A stretch of 64,000 nucleotides of DNA. It comes from Deroplatys truncata (Eukaryota > Arthropoda > Insecta > Mantodea > Mantidae). This document shows positions 1 through 9,319 of the stretch, piece by piece. Each line of letters begins with the position of its first letter. Positions within the stretch are counted from its first letter, which is position 1. A program made the position numbers and the translations under genes. Where the stretch lies: positions 6,318,001-6,382,000 of the forward strand of contig CM060990.1 in the NCBI GenBank assembly GCA_030765065.1. The letters are read 5' to 3'. The notes beneath the pieces were generated by a model. It did not search any database and was not told where the DNA came from. It saw nothing but the letters and a program-made list of their open reading frames with translations.

Positions 1-602
1 AGAGATGTCAGTCGTGGTAGTGGTGACATAGGGAAGCAAAAGTTGCAATATAGTAGTAGTGTGCTGCTGGTACTAGTAGAGATGTCAGTGGTGTTGGTGA
101 CATAGGGAAGCAAAAGTTGCAATATAGTAGTAGTGTGCTGCTGGTACTAGTAGAGATGTCAGTGGTGTTGGTGACATAGGGAAGCAAAAGTTGCAATATA
201 GTAGTAGTGTGCTGCTGGTACTAGTAGAGATGTCAGTGGTGGTGGTGACATAGGGAAGCAAAAGTTGCAATATCGTAATAGTGTGCTGCTGGTACTAGTA
301 GAGATGTCAGTCTTGGTAGTGGTGACATAGGGAAGCAAAAGCTGCAATATCGTAGTAGTGTGCTGCTGGTACTACTAGAGATGTCAGTGGTGGTGGTGAC
401 ATAGGGAAGCAAAAGTTGCAATATTGCAGTAGTGTGCTGCTGGTACTAGTAGAGATGTCAGTGGTGGTGACATAGGGAAGCAAAAGTTGCAATATCGTAG
501 TAGTGTGCTGCTGATAGTACTAGAGATGTCAGTGGTGGTGCTGACATAGGGAAGCAAAAGTTGCAATATTGTAGTAGTGTGCTGCTGGTACTAGTAGAGA
601 TG

Positions 603-2418
603 TCAGTGGTGTTGGTGACATAGAGAAGCAAAAGTTGCAATATCGTAATAGTGTGCTGCTGGTACTAGTAGAGATGTCAGTGGTGGTGGTGACATAGGGA
701 AGCCAAAGTTGCAATATTGTAGTAGTGTGCTGCTGCTACTAGTAGAGATGTCAGTGGTGGTGGTGATATAGGGAAGCAAAAGTTGCAATATCGTAGTAGT
801 GTGCTGCTGGTACTAGTAGAGATGACAGTGGTGGTGGTGACATAGGAAAGCAAAAGTTGCAATATCGTAGTAGTGTGCTGGTGGTACTACTAGAGATGTC
901 ACTGGTGGTGGTGACATAGTGAAGCAAAAGTTGCAATATCGTAGTAGTATGCTGCTGGTACTACGAGAGATGTCAGTGGTGGTGCTCACATAGGCAAGCA
1001 AAAGTTGCAATATCGTAGTAGTGTGCTGCTGGTACTACTAGAGATGTCAGTGGTGGTGGTGACATAGGGAAGCAAAAGTTGCAATTTCGTAGTAGTGTGC
1101 TGCTGGTACAAGTAGAGATGTCAGTGGTGGTGGTGACAAAGGGAAGCAAAAGTTGCTATATTGTAGTAGTGTGCTGCTGGGACTAGTAGAGATGTCAGTG
1201 GTGGTGGTGACATGGGGAAGCAAAAGTTGCAATATCGTAATAGTGTGCTGCTGGTACTAGTAGAGATGTCAGTGGTGGTGACATAGGGAAGCCAAAGTTG
1301 CAATATTGTAGTAATGTGCTGCTGGTACTAGTAGAGATGTCAGGGGTGGTGGTAACATAGGGAAGCAAAAGTTGCAATATCGTAATAGTGTGCTGCTGGT
1401 ACTAGTAGAGATGTCAGTGGTGGTGGTGACATAGGGAAGCCAAAGTTGCAATATTGTAGTAGTGTGCTGCTGGTACTAGTAGAGATGTCAGTGGTGGTGG
1501 TGACATAGGGAAGCAAAAGTTGCAATATCGTAGTAGTGTGCTGCTGGTACTAGTAGAGATGTCAGTGGAGGTGGTGACATAGGGAAGCAAGAGTTGCAAT
1601 ATTGTAGTAGTGTGCTGCTGGGACTAGTAGAGATGTCAGTGGTAGTGGTGACATAGGGAAGCAAAAGTTGCAATATTGTAGTAGTGTGCTGCTGGTACTA
1701 ATAGTGATGTCAGTCGTGGTGGTGGTGACATAGGGTAGCAAAGGTTACAATATCGTAGTGTGCTGCTGGTACTAGTAGAGATGTCAGTGGTGGTGGTGAC
1801 ATAGGGAAGCAAAGCTGCAATATTGTAGTAGTGTGCTGCTGGTACTAATAGTGATGTCAGTCGTGAAGAAGGTGTCATAGGGTAGCAAAAGTTGCAATAT
1901 CGTAGTAGTGTGCTGCTGGTACTAATAGAGCTGTCAGTCGTGGTAGTGGTGACATAGGGAAGCAAAAGTTGCAATATCGTAGTAGTGTGCTGCTGGTACT
2001 AGTAGAGATGTCAGTGGTGGTGGTCACATAGGGAAGCAAAAGTAGCAATATCATAGTAGTGTGCTGCTGGTACTACTAGAGATGTCAGTGGTGGTGGTGA
2101 CATAGGGAAGCCAAAGTTGCAATATTGTAGTAGTGTGCTGCTGCTACTAGTAGAGATGTCAGTGGTGGTGGTGATATAGGGAAGCAAAAGTTGCAATATC
2201 GTAGTAATGTGCTGCTGGTACTAGTAGAGATGACAGTGGTGGTGGTGACATAGGAAAGCAAAAGTTGCAATATCGTAGTAGTGTGCTGGTGGTACTACTA
2301 GAGATGTCACTGGTGGTGATGACATAGGGAAGCAAAAGTTGCAATATCGTAGTAGTATGCTGCTGGTACTACGAGAGATGTCAGTGGTGGTGCTCACATA
2401 GGCAAGCAAAAGTTGCAA
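603..2418. repeat. Segmental duplication inside the minisatellite (603-1010 and 2011-2418)
   Basis: The run of units at 603-1010 recurs at 2011-2418 with an offset of 1408 bp and the same private variants: a GTGATATAGGG unit, a GATGACAGTGG unit, a GCTGGTGGTACTACTAG unit, and a GCTCACATAGGCAAG unit, in the same order. A few substitutions separate the copies. The array therefore grew partly by copying multi-unit blocks. Confidence 0.85.
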
Positions 2419-3120
2419 TATCGTAGTAGTGCGCTGCTGGTACTAATAGTGATGTGAGTAGTGGTGGAGACATAGCGTACCAAAAGTTGCAATATTGTAG
2501 TAGTGTGCTGCTGGTACTAATAGTGAAGTGAGTAGTGGTGGAGACATAGCGTACCAAAAGTTGCAATATTGTAGTAGTGTGCTGCTGGTACTAATACTGA
2601 TGTCAGTGGTGGTGGTGACATACAGTAGCAAAAGTTGCAATATCGTAGTAGTGTGCTGCTGATACTAATAGGGATGTCAGTGGTGGTGGTGACATACAGT
2701 AGCAAAAGTTGCAATATCGTAGTAGTGTGCTGCTGGTACTAATAGTGATGTCAGTGGTGGTGGAGACATAGCGTACCAAAAGTTGCAATATTGTAGTAGT
2801 GTGCTGCTGGTACTAATAGTGATGTCAGTAGTGGTGGAGACATAGCGTACCAAAAGTTGCAATATTGTAGTAGTGTGCTGCTGGTACTAATAGTGATGTC
2901 AGTGGTGGTGGTGACATACAGTAGCAAAAGTTGCAATATCGTAGTAGTGTGACGCTGATACTAATAGTGATGTCAGTGGTGGTGGTAGTGACATAAAGCA
3001 GCAAAAGTTGCAATATCGTAGTAGTGTGCTGCTGGTACTAATAGTGATGTCAGTTGTGGTGGTGGTGACATGCAGTAGCAAAAGTTGCAATATTGTAGTA
3101 GTGTGCTGCTGGTACTAATA

Positions 3121-4180
3121 GTGATGTCAGTTGTGGTGGTGGTGACATGCAGTAGCAAAAGTTGCAATATCGTAGTAGTGTGCTGCTGGTACTAATAGTG
3201 ATGTCAGTTGTGGTGGTGGTGACATGCAGTAGCAAAAGTTGCAATATCGTAGTAGTGTGCTGCTGATACTAATAGTGATGTCAGTTGTGGTGGTGGTGAC
3301 ATGCAGTAGCAAAAGTTGCAATATTGTAGTAGTGTGCTGCTGGTACTAATAGTGATGTCAGTCGTGGTGGTGACATACAGTAGCAAATGTTACAAATTCG
3401 TAGTAGTGTGGTGCTGGTACTAATAGTGATGTCAGCGGTGGTGGTGACATACAGTAGCAAATGTTACAATATCGTATTAGTGTGCTGCTGTTACTAATAG
3501 TGATGTCAGTCGTGGTGGTGGTGACATACAGTAGCAATAGTTGTAATATTGTAGTAGTGTGCTGCTGGTACTAATAGTGATGTCAGTGGTGGTGGTGACA
3601 TACAGTAGCAAACGTTACAATATCGTAGCAGTGTGCTGCTGGTACTAATAGTGATGTCAGTTGTGGTGGTGGTGACATGCAGTAGCAAAAGTTGCAATAT
3701 CGTAGTAGTGTGCTGCTGGTACTAATAGTGATGTCAGTTGTGGTGGTGGTGACATGCAGTAGCAAAAGTTGCAATATCGTAGTAGTGTGCTGCTGATACT
3801 AATAGTGATGTCAGTTGTGGTGGTGGTGACATGCAGTAGCAAAAGTTGCAATATTGTAGTAGTGTGCTGCTGGTACTAATAGTGATGTCAGTCGTGGTGG
3901 TGACATACAGTAGCAAATGTTACAAATTCGTAGTAGTGTGGTGCTGGTACTAATAGTGATGTCAGCGGTGGTGGTGACATACAGTAGCAAATGTTACAAT
4001 ATCGTATTAGTGTGCTGCTGTTACTAATAGTGATGTCAGTCGTGGTGGTGGTGACATACAGTAGCAATAGTTGTAATATTGTAGTAGTGTGCTGCTGGTA
4101 CTAATAGTGATGTCAGTGGTGGTGGTGACATACAGTAGCAAACGTTACAATATCGTAGCAGTGTGCTGCTGGTACCGATA
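3121..4180. repeat. Tandem 530-bp higher-order duplication (7 units x 2)
   Basis: Positions 3121-3650 and 3651-4180 are two back-to-back copies, about seven 74-77 bp units each, that look identical or nearly so by eye. Both carry the same odd units in the same order, including AAATGTTACAAATTCG, a unit with GTGTGGTGCTGG, and AGCAATAGTTGTAATATT. This is the clearest recent amplification step in the left block. Confidence 0.9.
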
Positions 4181-5053
4181 GTGATGTCAGTGGTGGTGGT
4201 GGTGACATACAGTAGCAAAAGTTGCAATATCGTAGTAGTGTGTTGCTGGTACTAATAGTGATGTCAGTGGTGGTGCTGACATATAGTAGCAAAAGTTGCA
4301 ATATCGTAGTAGTGTGCTGCTGGTACTAATAGTGATGTCAGTGGTGGTGGTGACATATAGTAGCAAAACTTGCAATATCGTAGTAGTGTGGTGCTGGTAC
4401 TAATAGTGATGTCAGTGGTGGTGGTGACATACAGTAGCAGATGTTACAATATCGTAGTAGTGTGCTGCTGGTACTATTAGTGATGTCAGTCGTGGTGGTG
4501 GTGACATACAGTAGCAATAGTTGCAATATTGTAGTAGTGTGCTGCTGGTACTATAGTGCTGTCAGTGGTGGTGGTGACATACAGTAGCAAAAGTTACAAT
4601 ATCGTAGCAGTGTGCTGCTGGTACCAATAGTGATGTCAGTGGTGGTGGTGGTGACATACAGTAGCAAAATTTGCAATATCGTGGTAGTGTGTTGCTGGTA
4701 CCAATTGTGATGTCAGTGGTGGTGAAATACAGTAGCAAAAGTTGCAATATTGTAGTAGTGTGCTGTTGGTACTAATAGTGATGTCAGAGGTGGTGGTGGT
4801 GGTGAGGGTGGTGGTGGTGACATACAGTAGCAAAAGTTGAAATATCGTAGTAGTGTGTTGCTGGTAACAATTGTGATGTCAGTGGTGGTGGTGGTGAAAT
4901 ACAGTAGCAAAAGTTGCAATATCGTAGTAGTGTGCTGCTGGTACTAATAGTGATGTCAGTGGTGGTGGTGACATATAGTAGCAAAAGTTGCAATATTGTA
5001 GTAGTGTGCTGCTGGTACTAATAGTGATGTCAGTGGTGGTGGTGGTGACATAC

Positions 5054-5057
5054 AGTA
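5054..5057. other. Left target-site duplication AGTA (pairs with 9248-9251)
   Basis: AGTA occurs immediately before the 5' LTR and immediately after the 3' LTR. In uninterrupted neighbouring units the same place reads ACATACAGTAGCAAAAG with a single AGTA, which supports a 4-bp staggered integration. Confidence 0.92.
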
Positions 5058-5429
5058 TGATGCAGTAATTTGTATCACAAATTACTTAAATGTAAATAAT
5101 GATTGTAATATGAATATGCATTTTTATGTGACATTGATTTGATGTTTATTGATTGTAATTATTGTTGAGAAGTAAGTTTTTAATGCCTTACTGAAACTGT
5201 CAATAATAGCGTGCAATAATGCAGCCAGTGGGTGAGCTGTTTATCATTATTGGAAACGAGGAAGTTACGTAATATTGGGTTTTTTTTCGTTGAGAACCTT
5301 CTGGAATGTTTCCCTAGAGCATATGTATTCATAATTTTCATTGGATATTAAAATAGACGCTAATGTTGGCGCGTTTTATTAGCCAATAGTAACTCAGTTA
5401 TAATCTTTAGGCATATCGGGGAGTGGGAG

Positions 5430-5463
5430 TATAAATAGAAGCTAGGTTAGAGGTAAAGTCAGT
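5430..5463 (+). promoter_or_regulatory. LTR core promoter: TATA box and initiator
   Basis: TATAAATA starts at 5430 and a TCAGT initiator places the likely +1 A at 5461, 31 bp downstream, the standard spacing for an RNA polymerase II start in insects. The same arrangement is present in the 3' LTR. The start site itself is inferred. Confidence 0.7.
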
Positions 5464-5729
5464 CAGTCGTCCAGTTCATCAAAAATCTGTGTACACTACA
5501 CGTCGTCTTCAGTCAGTCAGTTCGTCGAAAGTATTTGTACGGCAAACGCCGGGTATCGATTCACAATTTACGCGCAGCAGAATTATGAATAATCTAAAGT
5601 ATTGTAAGGTTAATTATACAAAAAGTTGAAGTACGTGGATTAAAAGTGATCAGTGAGAAGTTATTATAACAGTTTCAGTTTGGCGAGTGTTAAGATCAAT
5701 GTATAAATGTGATAGTTAACGTGTTCGAC

Positions 5730-5735
5730 AATAAA
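5730..5735 (+). terminator. LTR polyadenylation signal AATAAA
   Basis: AATAAA about 270 bp downstream of the inferred transcription start in the 5' LTR; its counterpart in the 3' LTR (8941-8946) would end the element's transcript. Confidence 0.55.
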
Positions 5736-6040
5736 ATTATAAAACAAATTTCTTCATCAGTGTTCTTTTTGGAAAAAAGATTCCTTTCCGTTTACACAAC
5801 CCTGATCAAGAGACATGTTCGACCGAGAAATAATAGCTAGCCGGAGGACAGTAAACCAAAATTAATTAAGATAACAATATCGTTCTTTCAAACGAACACT
5901 AACACTGCTGCAAATTGCTAACACCAGATGGAGCTACAAACCGAACAAATGAATGACGTCACAAGATGGCTTCACATGAAGTAAACACATATACACAAAC
6001 ATCACAAGTAACAAACATTATAAGTAATACACCCGCAAAT

Positions 6041-6060
6041 TGGCGCCCAGAACGTGGGGC
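6041..6060 (+). other. Primer-binding-site candidate (starts TGGCGCCC)
   Basis: Three bases after the 5' LTR end, the sequence TGGCGCCCAGAACGTGGGGC begins with TGG, as a site complementary to a tRNA 3' CCA end must. The TGGCGCC core is shared with many retroelement primer sites. The exact tRNA is not assigned. Confidence 0.7.
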
Positions 6061-6406
6061 AGAGTGACCAGGAAAGGAGTGAAATAACCAGGAAGGAGAG
6101 AAGGAATCAGGACGTGGAGTGAATAGACCAGTGAACTGAACTTCAAGACGCAGATTCCAGAAACAACTATAGGAACGACAGACTACGCGGATGATTGGAC
6201 ATCGTAATTCCGAGATTAAAAGGCAACAGGGGAATTCAACTACAAAACAACAAAATGACGTAGATTCATCGTAATACAACGCAGAAGCAACATATAATCT
6301 AGGAGAGAGGGGCAGAAAGCTGGACATCAAAGCAACATCAGCAGATACCATCAGAAAGGTTAGAAACGTGTGATTTTTATTCTAAAAAAAAGGGGTAAAA
6401 ATTTTA

Positions 6407-7540
6407 ATGTACCTTAGGAGCGGTAGGATAAAGAAAACAATGTCCACTAATAATACAGAAGAAATAATTATGGAGGGAGATAGTGTAACAGTTAGCTGCA
6501 ATTCAATACAGGTTACAGAAAATAACTCAAACAATGTAGTATTTGAGGGAGGAAATGTTAGTACAGAAAGTGAGAATAGAACAGCAGGAAATGTAAATTT
6601 TGATGTTAGTATGATGATGGAAATGCTGAGAAATATGAATGAGAATATGGAAAAGAATAATAGGGAATTGAGGGAAGATATGCAAAAGAATAATGAGAAA
6701 TTAGAAAAGAAAGTAGATCAAAACAGGGAAGATATGCAAAAGAATAATGAGAAATTAGAAAAATTAACTCAGAGTAATGAGAAATTAAGAGAATATATTG
6801 ATAGGAGTTTAGAACAAAAACTAGATCAGAATAAGAGAGAATTAAGGGAAGATATTGGTAAGAGCTTAGAACAAAACAGGGAAGAAATTGAAAAGAAATT
6901 TATGGAGCTAGATAGTAGTATGATGAGAATGAGAAATGAAAATCAGGAAGTAATAGCAAGTGAGATAGGAGAAATTTCAAAGAAAATGCTAGACATAAGC
7001 AGGGAAATAGGTAACAAAGAAAGTGAGGTTAATACTAAAAGTGAACATGTTGATGTAGAATGTACAGAGTTAGGTAGTAGAATGAGTAACAGTTCAAGTG
7101 AGATAAGAGAGATGAAAGAGGTTATGAATGTAGATGTGAATCAGGCGCAAGTTAATTTCAGAGGGGAGATATCAGAAATACAGAAGGAGTCAGTAATGCA
7201 GAGAAATAAATTGTACGAAGAAGTTAAAGTTTTGACTGTAAATAATCAAAAGCTAATTTCTGAAATTAACAAGTACCAAGATGTTCAAATTGAAAACTCC
7301 AGTCCAGTACAGTTTAGTACAGATTTGTCAGAGTACTCTCAAATTAAAGAGATAGTAGAAGAATTGAAAATGACAGTTGTTAAAAGATGTGTTGTTCAGG
7401 AAACTTTAGATTGTTTTCAAATGTTATCAAGGGACGAAATTTCATATGAATACAAGCGGTTATTCATGAACAAAAATTTGAAGGTTAGGATACGGCTACG
7501 AGTAATGTTTAGCCACACACAATTTGATCCAGGAGGGTAA
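6407..7540 (+). CDS. Gag-like coiled-coil protein of the LTR element (377 aa)
   Basis: The only long open frame of the element. It starts MYLRSGR, an N-terminus resembling Gag proteins of arthropod Gypsy elements, and an in-frame alternative Met follows near residue 12. After a Ser/Asn-rich lead, about residues 60-300 are very rich in Glu, Lys, Asn, Gln and Met and should form a long coiled coil. An MQKNNEKLEK segment occurs twice near residues 90 and 107. The C-terminal ~40 residues change character (basic, hydrophobic) and end in DPGG, which suggests fusion to out-of-frame or pol-derived sequence at a deletion junction. No CCHC zinc knuckle, protease, RT or integrase motif is visible. Coiled-coil assembly of a particle is inferred from family habit. 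It might still be made, because the frame is intact and the LTR promoter is preserved. Confidence 0.6.
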   Translation: MYLRSGRIKKTMSTNNTEEIIMEGDSVTVSCNSIQVTENNSNNVVFEGGNVSTESENRTAGNVNFDVSMMMEMLRNMNENMEKNNRELREDMQKNNEKLEKKVDQNREDMQKNNEKLEKLTQSNEKLREYIDRSLEQKLDQNKRELREDIGKSLEQNREEIEKKFMELDSSMMRMRNENQEVIASEIGEISKKMLDISREIGNKESEVNTKSEHVDVECTELGSRMSNSSSEIREMKEVMNVDVNQAQVNFRGEISEIQKESVMQRNKLYEEVKVLTVNNQKLISEINKYQDVQIENSSPVQFSTDLSEYSQIKEIVEELKMTVVKRCVVQETLDCFQMLSRDEISYEYKRLFMNKNLKVRIRLRVMFSHTQFDPGG

Positions 7541-8266
7541 ATAGAAATGAGATGTAAGGTAAATGCTGGATAGTTAAAGACGAAATGCAGAGCAATGTAT
7601 TGGATTGTAAGAGGGTTAAATAAATATGTACGTCATGTGAAAGGAGAAATAAAATTTTGGATATAATTAAATTAAAAAAAATAACATTTTTTTTGTAACT
7701 ATAACAGTATTTGAAAATTAAGAATGTAAAGATTGAAACTTCATATGATATTAAAGTAAAAGTACGTAAATACAATTCCAAGAGTATTGTTAAAATAAAG
7801 TACAAAATAACAAAAATGGGTAAAAATAATAATAAAAAAACAAATACTTATGTAGCAAACAGAAAAGGTGAAACATTGTCTAGATTTAAGAGATGTAAAT
7901 ATATTTGTGTAAAGGGTGAATATTTTTGGTAAATATGTTTAATAATTACAAAAAATTCTTGAATGCCTAAATTTTGTCAACAATATAAGAGAGTAAACCA
8001 TTTTGAAACAGTCATTAAATACTTCAGGGTACAGTATTTGCTATAAAAAATTTTTTTTGTGTAATGTCAGATTAATGTCTAAACACATTAAACCAGAGCC
8101 AGTAAGTAGTGGCAAGATAGAGGAAAAACATGTCGTGTGTTAAATACGTGTGAAGTGTTAAGTGAAAGTGATAGCGTGTGTTCCAAGATTTAGGAGACTA
8201 AAAACCCATTTATAAAATTTCCAAACAAGTTGTAAATATTTATAATTATGTTTCTAGTGGGGCATA
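7541..8266 (+). other. Non-coding remainder of the LTR element
   Basis: AT-rich sequence with no convincing protein match in any frame; a 73-aa Lys/Asn-rich open frame at 7711-7932 looks like chance. A short purine stretch (AGTGGGG) just before the 3' LTR is the only candidate polypurine tract. The missing pol gene would have lain here. Confidence 0.6.
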
Positions 8267-9247
8267 TGAAGCAGTAATTTGTATCACAAATTACTTAAAT
8301 GTAAATAATGATTGTAATATGAATATGCATTTTTATGTGACATTGATTTAAGATGTTTATTGATTGTAATTATTGTTGAGAAGTAACTTTTTAATGCCTT
8401 ACTGAAACTGTCAATAATAGCGTGCAATAATGCAGCGAGGGGTGAGCTGTTTATCATTATTGGAAACGAGGAAGTTACGTAATGTTGGCGTTTTTTTTCG
8501 TTGAGAACCTTCTGGAATGTTTCCCTAGAGCATATGTATTCATAATTTTCATTGGATATTAAAATAGACGCTAATGTTGGCGCGTTTTATTAGCCAATAG
8601 TAACTCAGTTATAATCTTTAGCCATATCGGGGAGTGGGAGTATAAATAGAAGCTAGGTTAGAGGTAAAGTCAGTCAGTCGTCCAGTTCATCAAAAATCTG
8701 TGTACACTACACGTCGTCTTCAGTCAGTCAGTTCGTCGAAAGTATTTGTACGGCAAACGCCGGGTATCGATTCACAATTTACGCGCAGCAGAATTATGAA
8801 TAATCTAAAGTGTTGTAAGGTTAATTATACAAAAAGTTGAAGTACGTGGATTAAAAGTGATCAGTGAGAAGTTATTATAACAGTTTCAGTTTGGCGAGTG
8901 TTAAGATCAATGTATAAATGTCATAGTTAACGTGTTCGACAATAAAATTATAAAACAAACTTCTTCATCAGTGTTCTTTTTGGATAAAAGATTCCTTTCC
9001 GTTTACACAACCCTGATCAAGAGACATGTTCGACCGAGAAATAATAGCTAGCCGGAGGACAGTAAACCAAAATTAATTAAGATAACAATATCGTTCTTTC
9101 AAACGAACACTAACACTGCTGCAAATTGCTAACACCAGATGGAGCTACAAACCGAACAAATGAATGACGTCACAAGATGGCTTCACATAAAGTAAACACA
9201 TATACACAAACATCACAAGTAATAACATTTAAAGTAATACACTCGCA
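8267..9247 (+). repeat. 3' long terminal repeat
   Basis: Second copy of 5058-6037. It begins TGAAGCAGTAATTTG and ends ACACTCGCA, then AGTA and the satellite resume. TATAAATA is at 8641, the initiator A at about 8672 and AATAAA at 8941-8946, so the regulatory set is conserved and could drive transcription outward into the minisatellite. Confidence 0.93.
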
Positions 9248-9319
9248 AGTAGCAAAAGTTGCAATATCGTAGCAGTGTACTACTGGTACTAATAGAGATG
9301 TCAGTGGTGGTGGTGGTGA

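Larger units (their letters stand above)
1..5057. repeat. 74-bp minisatellite array, left block
   Basis: Head-to-tail copies of a unit that is 74 bp in its commonest form (landmarks: GATGTCAGTGGTGG, GTGACATA, AGCAAAAGTTGCAATAT, GTGCTGCTGGTACTA). About 68 units are present, and the array runs off the left edge. From 1 to about 2420 the variable box reads ACATAGGGAAGC; from about 2440 it changes to ACATAGCGTACC or ACATACAGTAGC, and the spacer changes from ACTAGTAGAGATG to ACTAATAGTGATG. Unit length varies mainly by whole GGT triplets (74, 77, 80 bp). The plus strand is rich in G and T and poor in C. Overlapping minus-strand reading frames of about 60 residues recur once per unit and are a by-product of the repeat, not genes. 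The block is interrupted at 5057 by a retrotransposon and resumes at 9248. Confidence 0.97.
5058..6037 (+). repeat. 5' long terminal repeat
   Basis: Direct repeat of 8267-9247. It begins TGATGCAGTAATTTG and ends ACACCCGCA. It contains a TATA box, an initiator-like TCAGTC run and an AATAAA signal in the order expected for U3-R-U5. The two copies differ by scattered substitutions and small indels, for example a 2-bp difference near the motif GATTTGATG (GATTTAAGATG in the right copy). Confidence 0.93.
5058..9247 (+). mobile_element. LTR retrotransposon, internally deleted, nested in the minisatellite
   Basis: A 4190-bp element with two direct terminal repeats of about 980 bp (5058-6037 and 8267-9247), a primer-binding-site candidate just inside the left one, and one open frame. 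The repeats start TGA and end GCA. AGTA flanks both ends (5054-5057 and 9248-9251). Joining the flanks restores the normal satellite motif CATAC-AGTA-GCAAAAG, so the insertion site is unambiguous. A 4-bp duplication is usual for Ty3/Gypsy elements. By eye the terminal repeats differ at about 15-18 sites, about 98% identity, so the insertion is fairly recent. Only about 2.2 kb lies between the repeats and no protease, reverse transcriptase or integrase is visible, so the copy is non-autonomous. Confidence 0.93.

Noticed and set aside
85-5000. Repeated ~60-residue minus-strand frames starting MQLLL in every unit
   Set aside because: One per 74-bp unit; because 74 is not a multiple of 3, each ends after about 2.5 units. 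An artefact of a tandem repeat.
5959-6351. 130-codon minus-strand frame across the 5' LTR end
   Set aside because: Crosses the LTR boundary and primer site, opposite to the element's transcription, with no domain.
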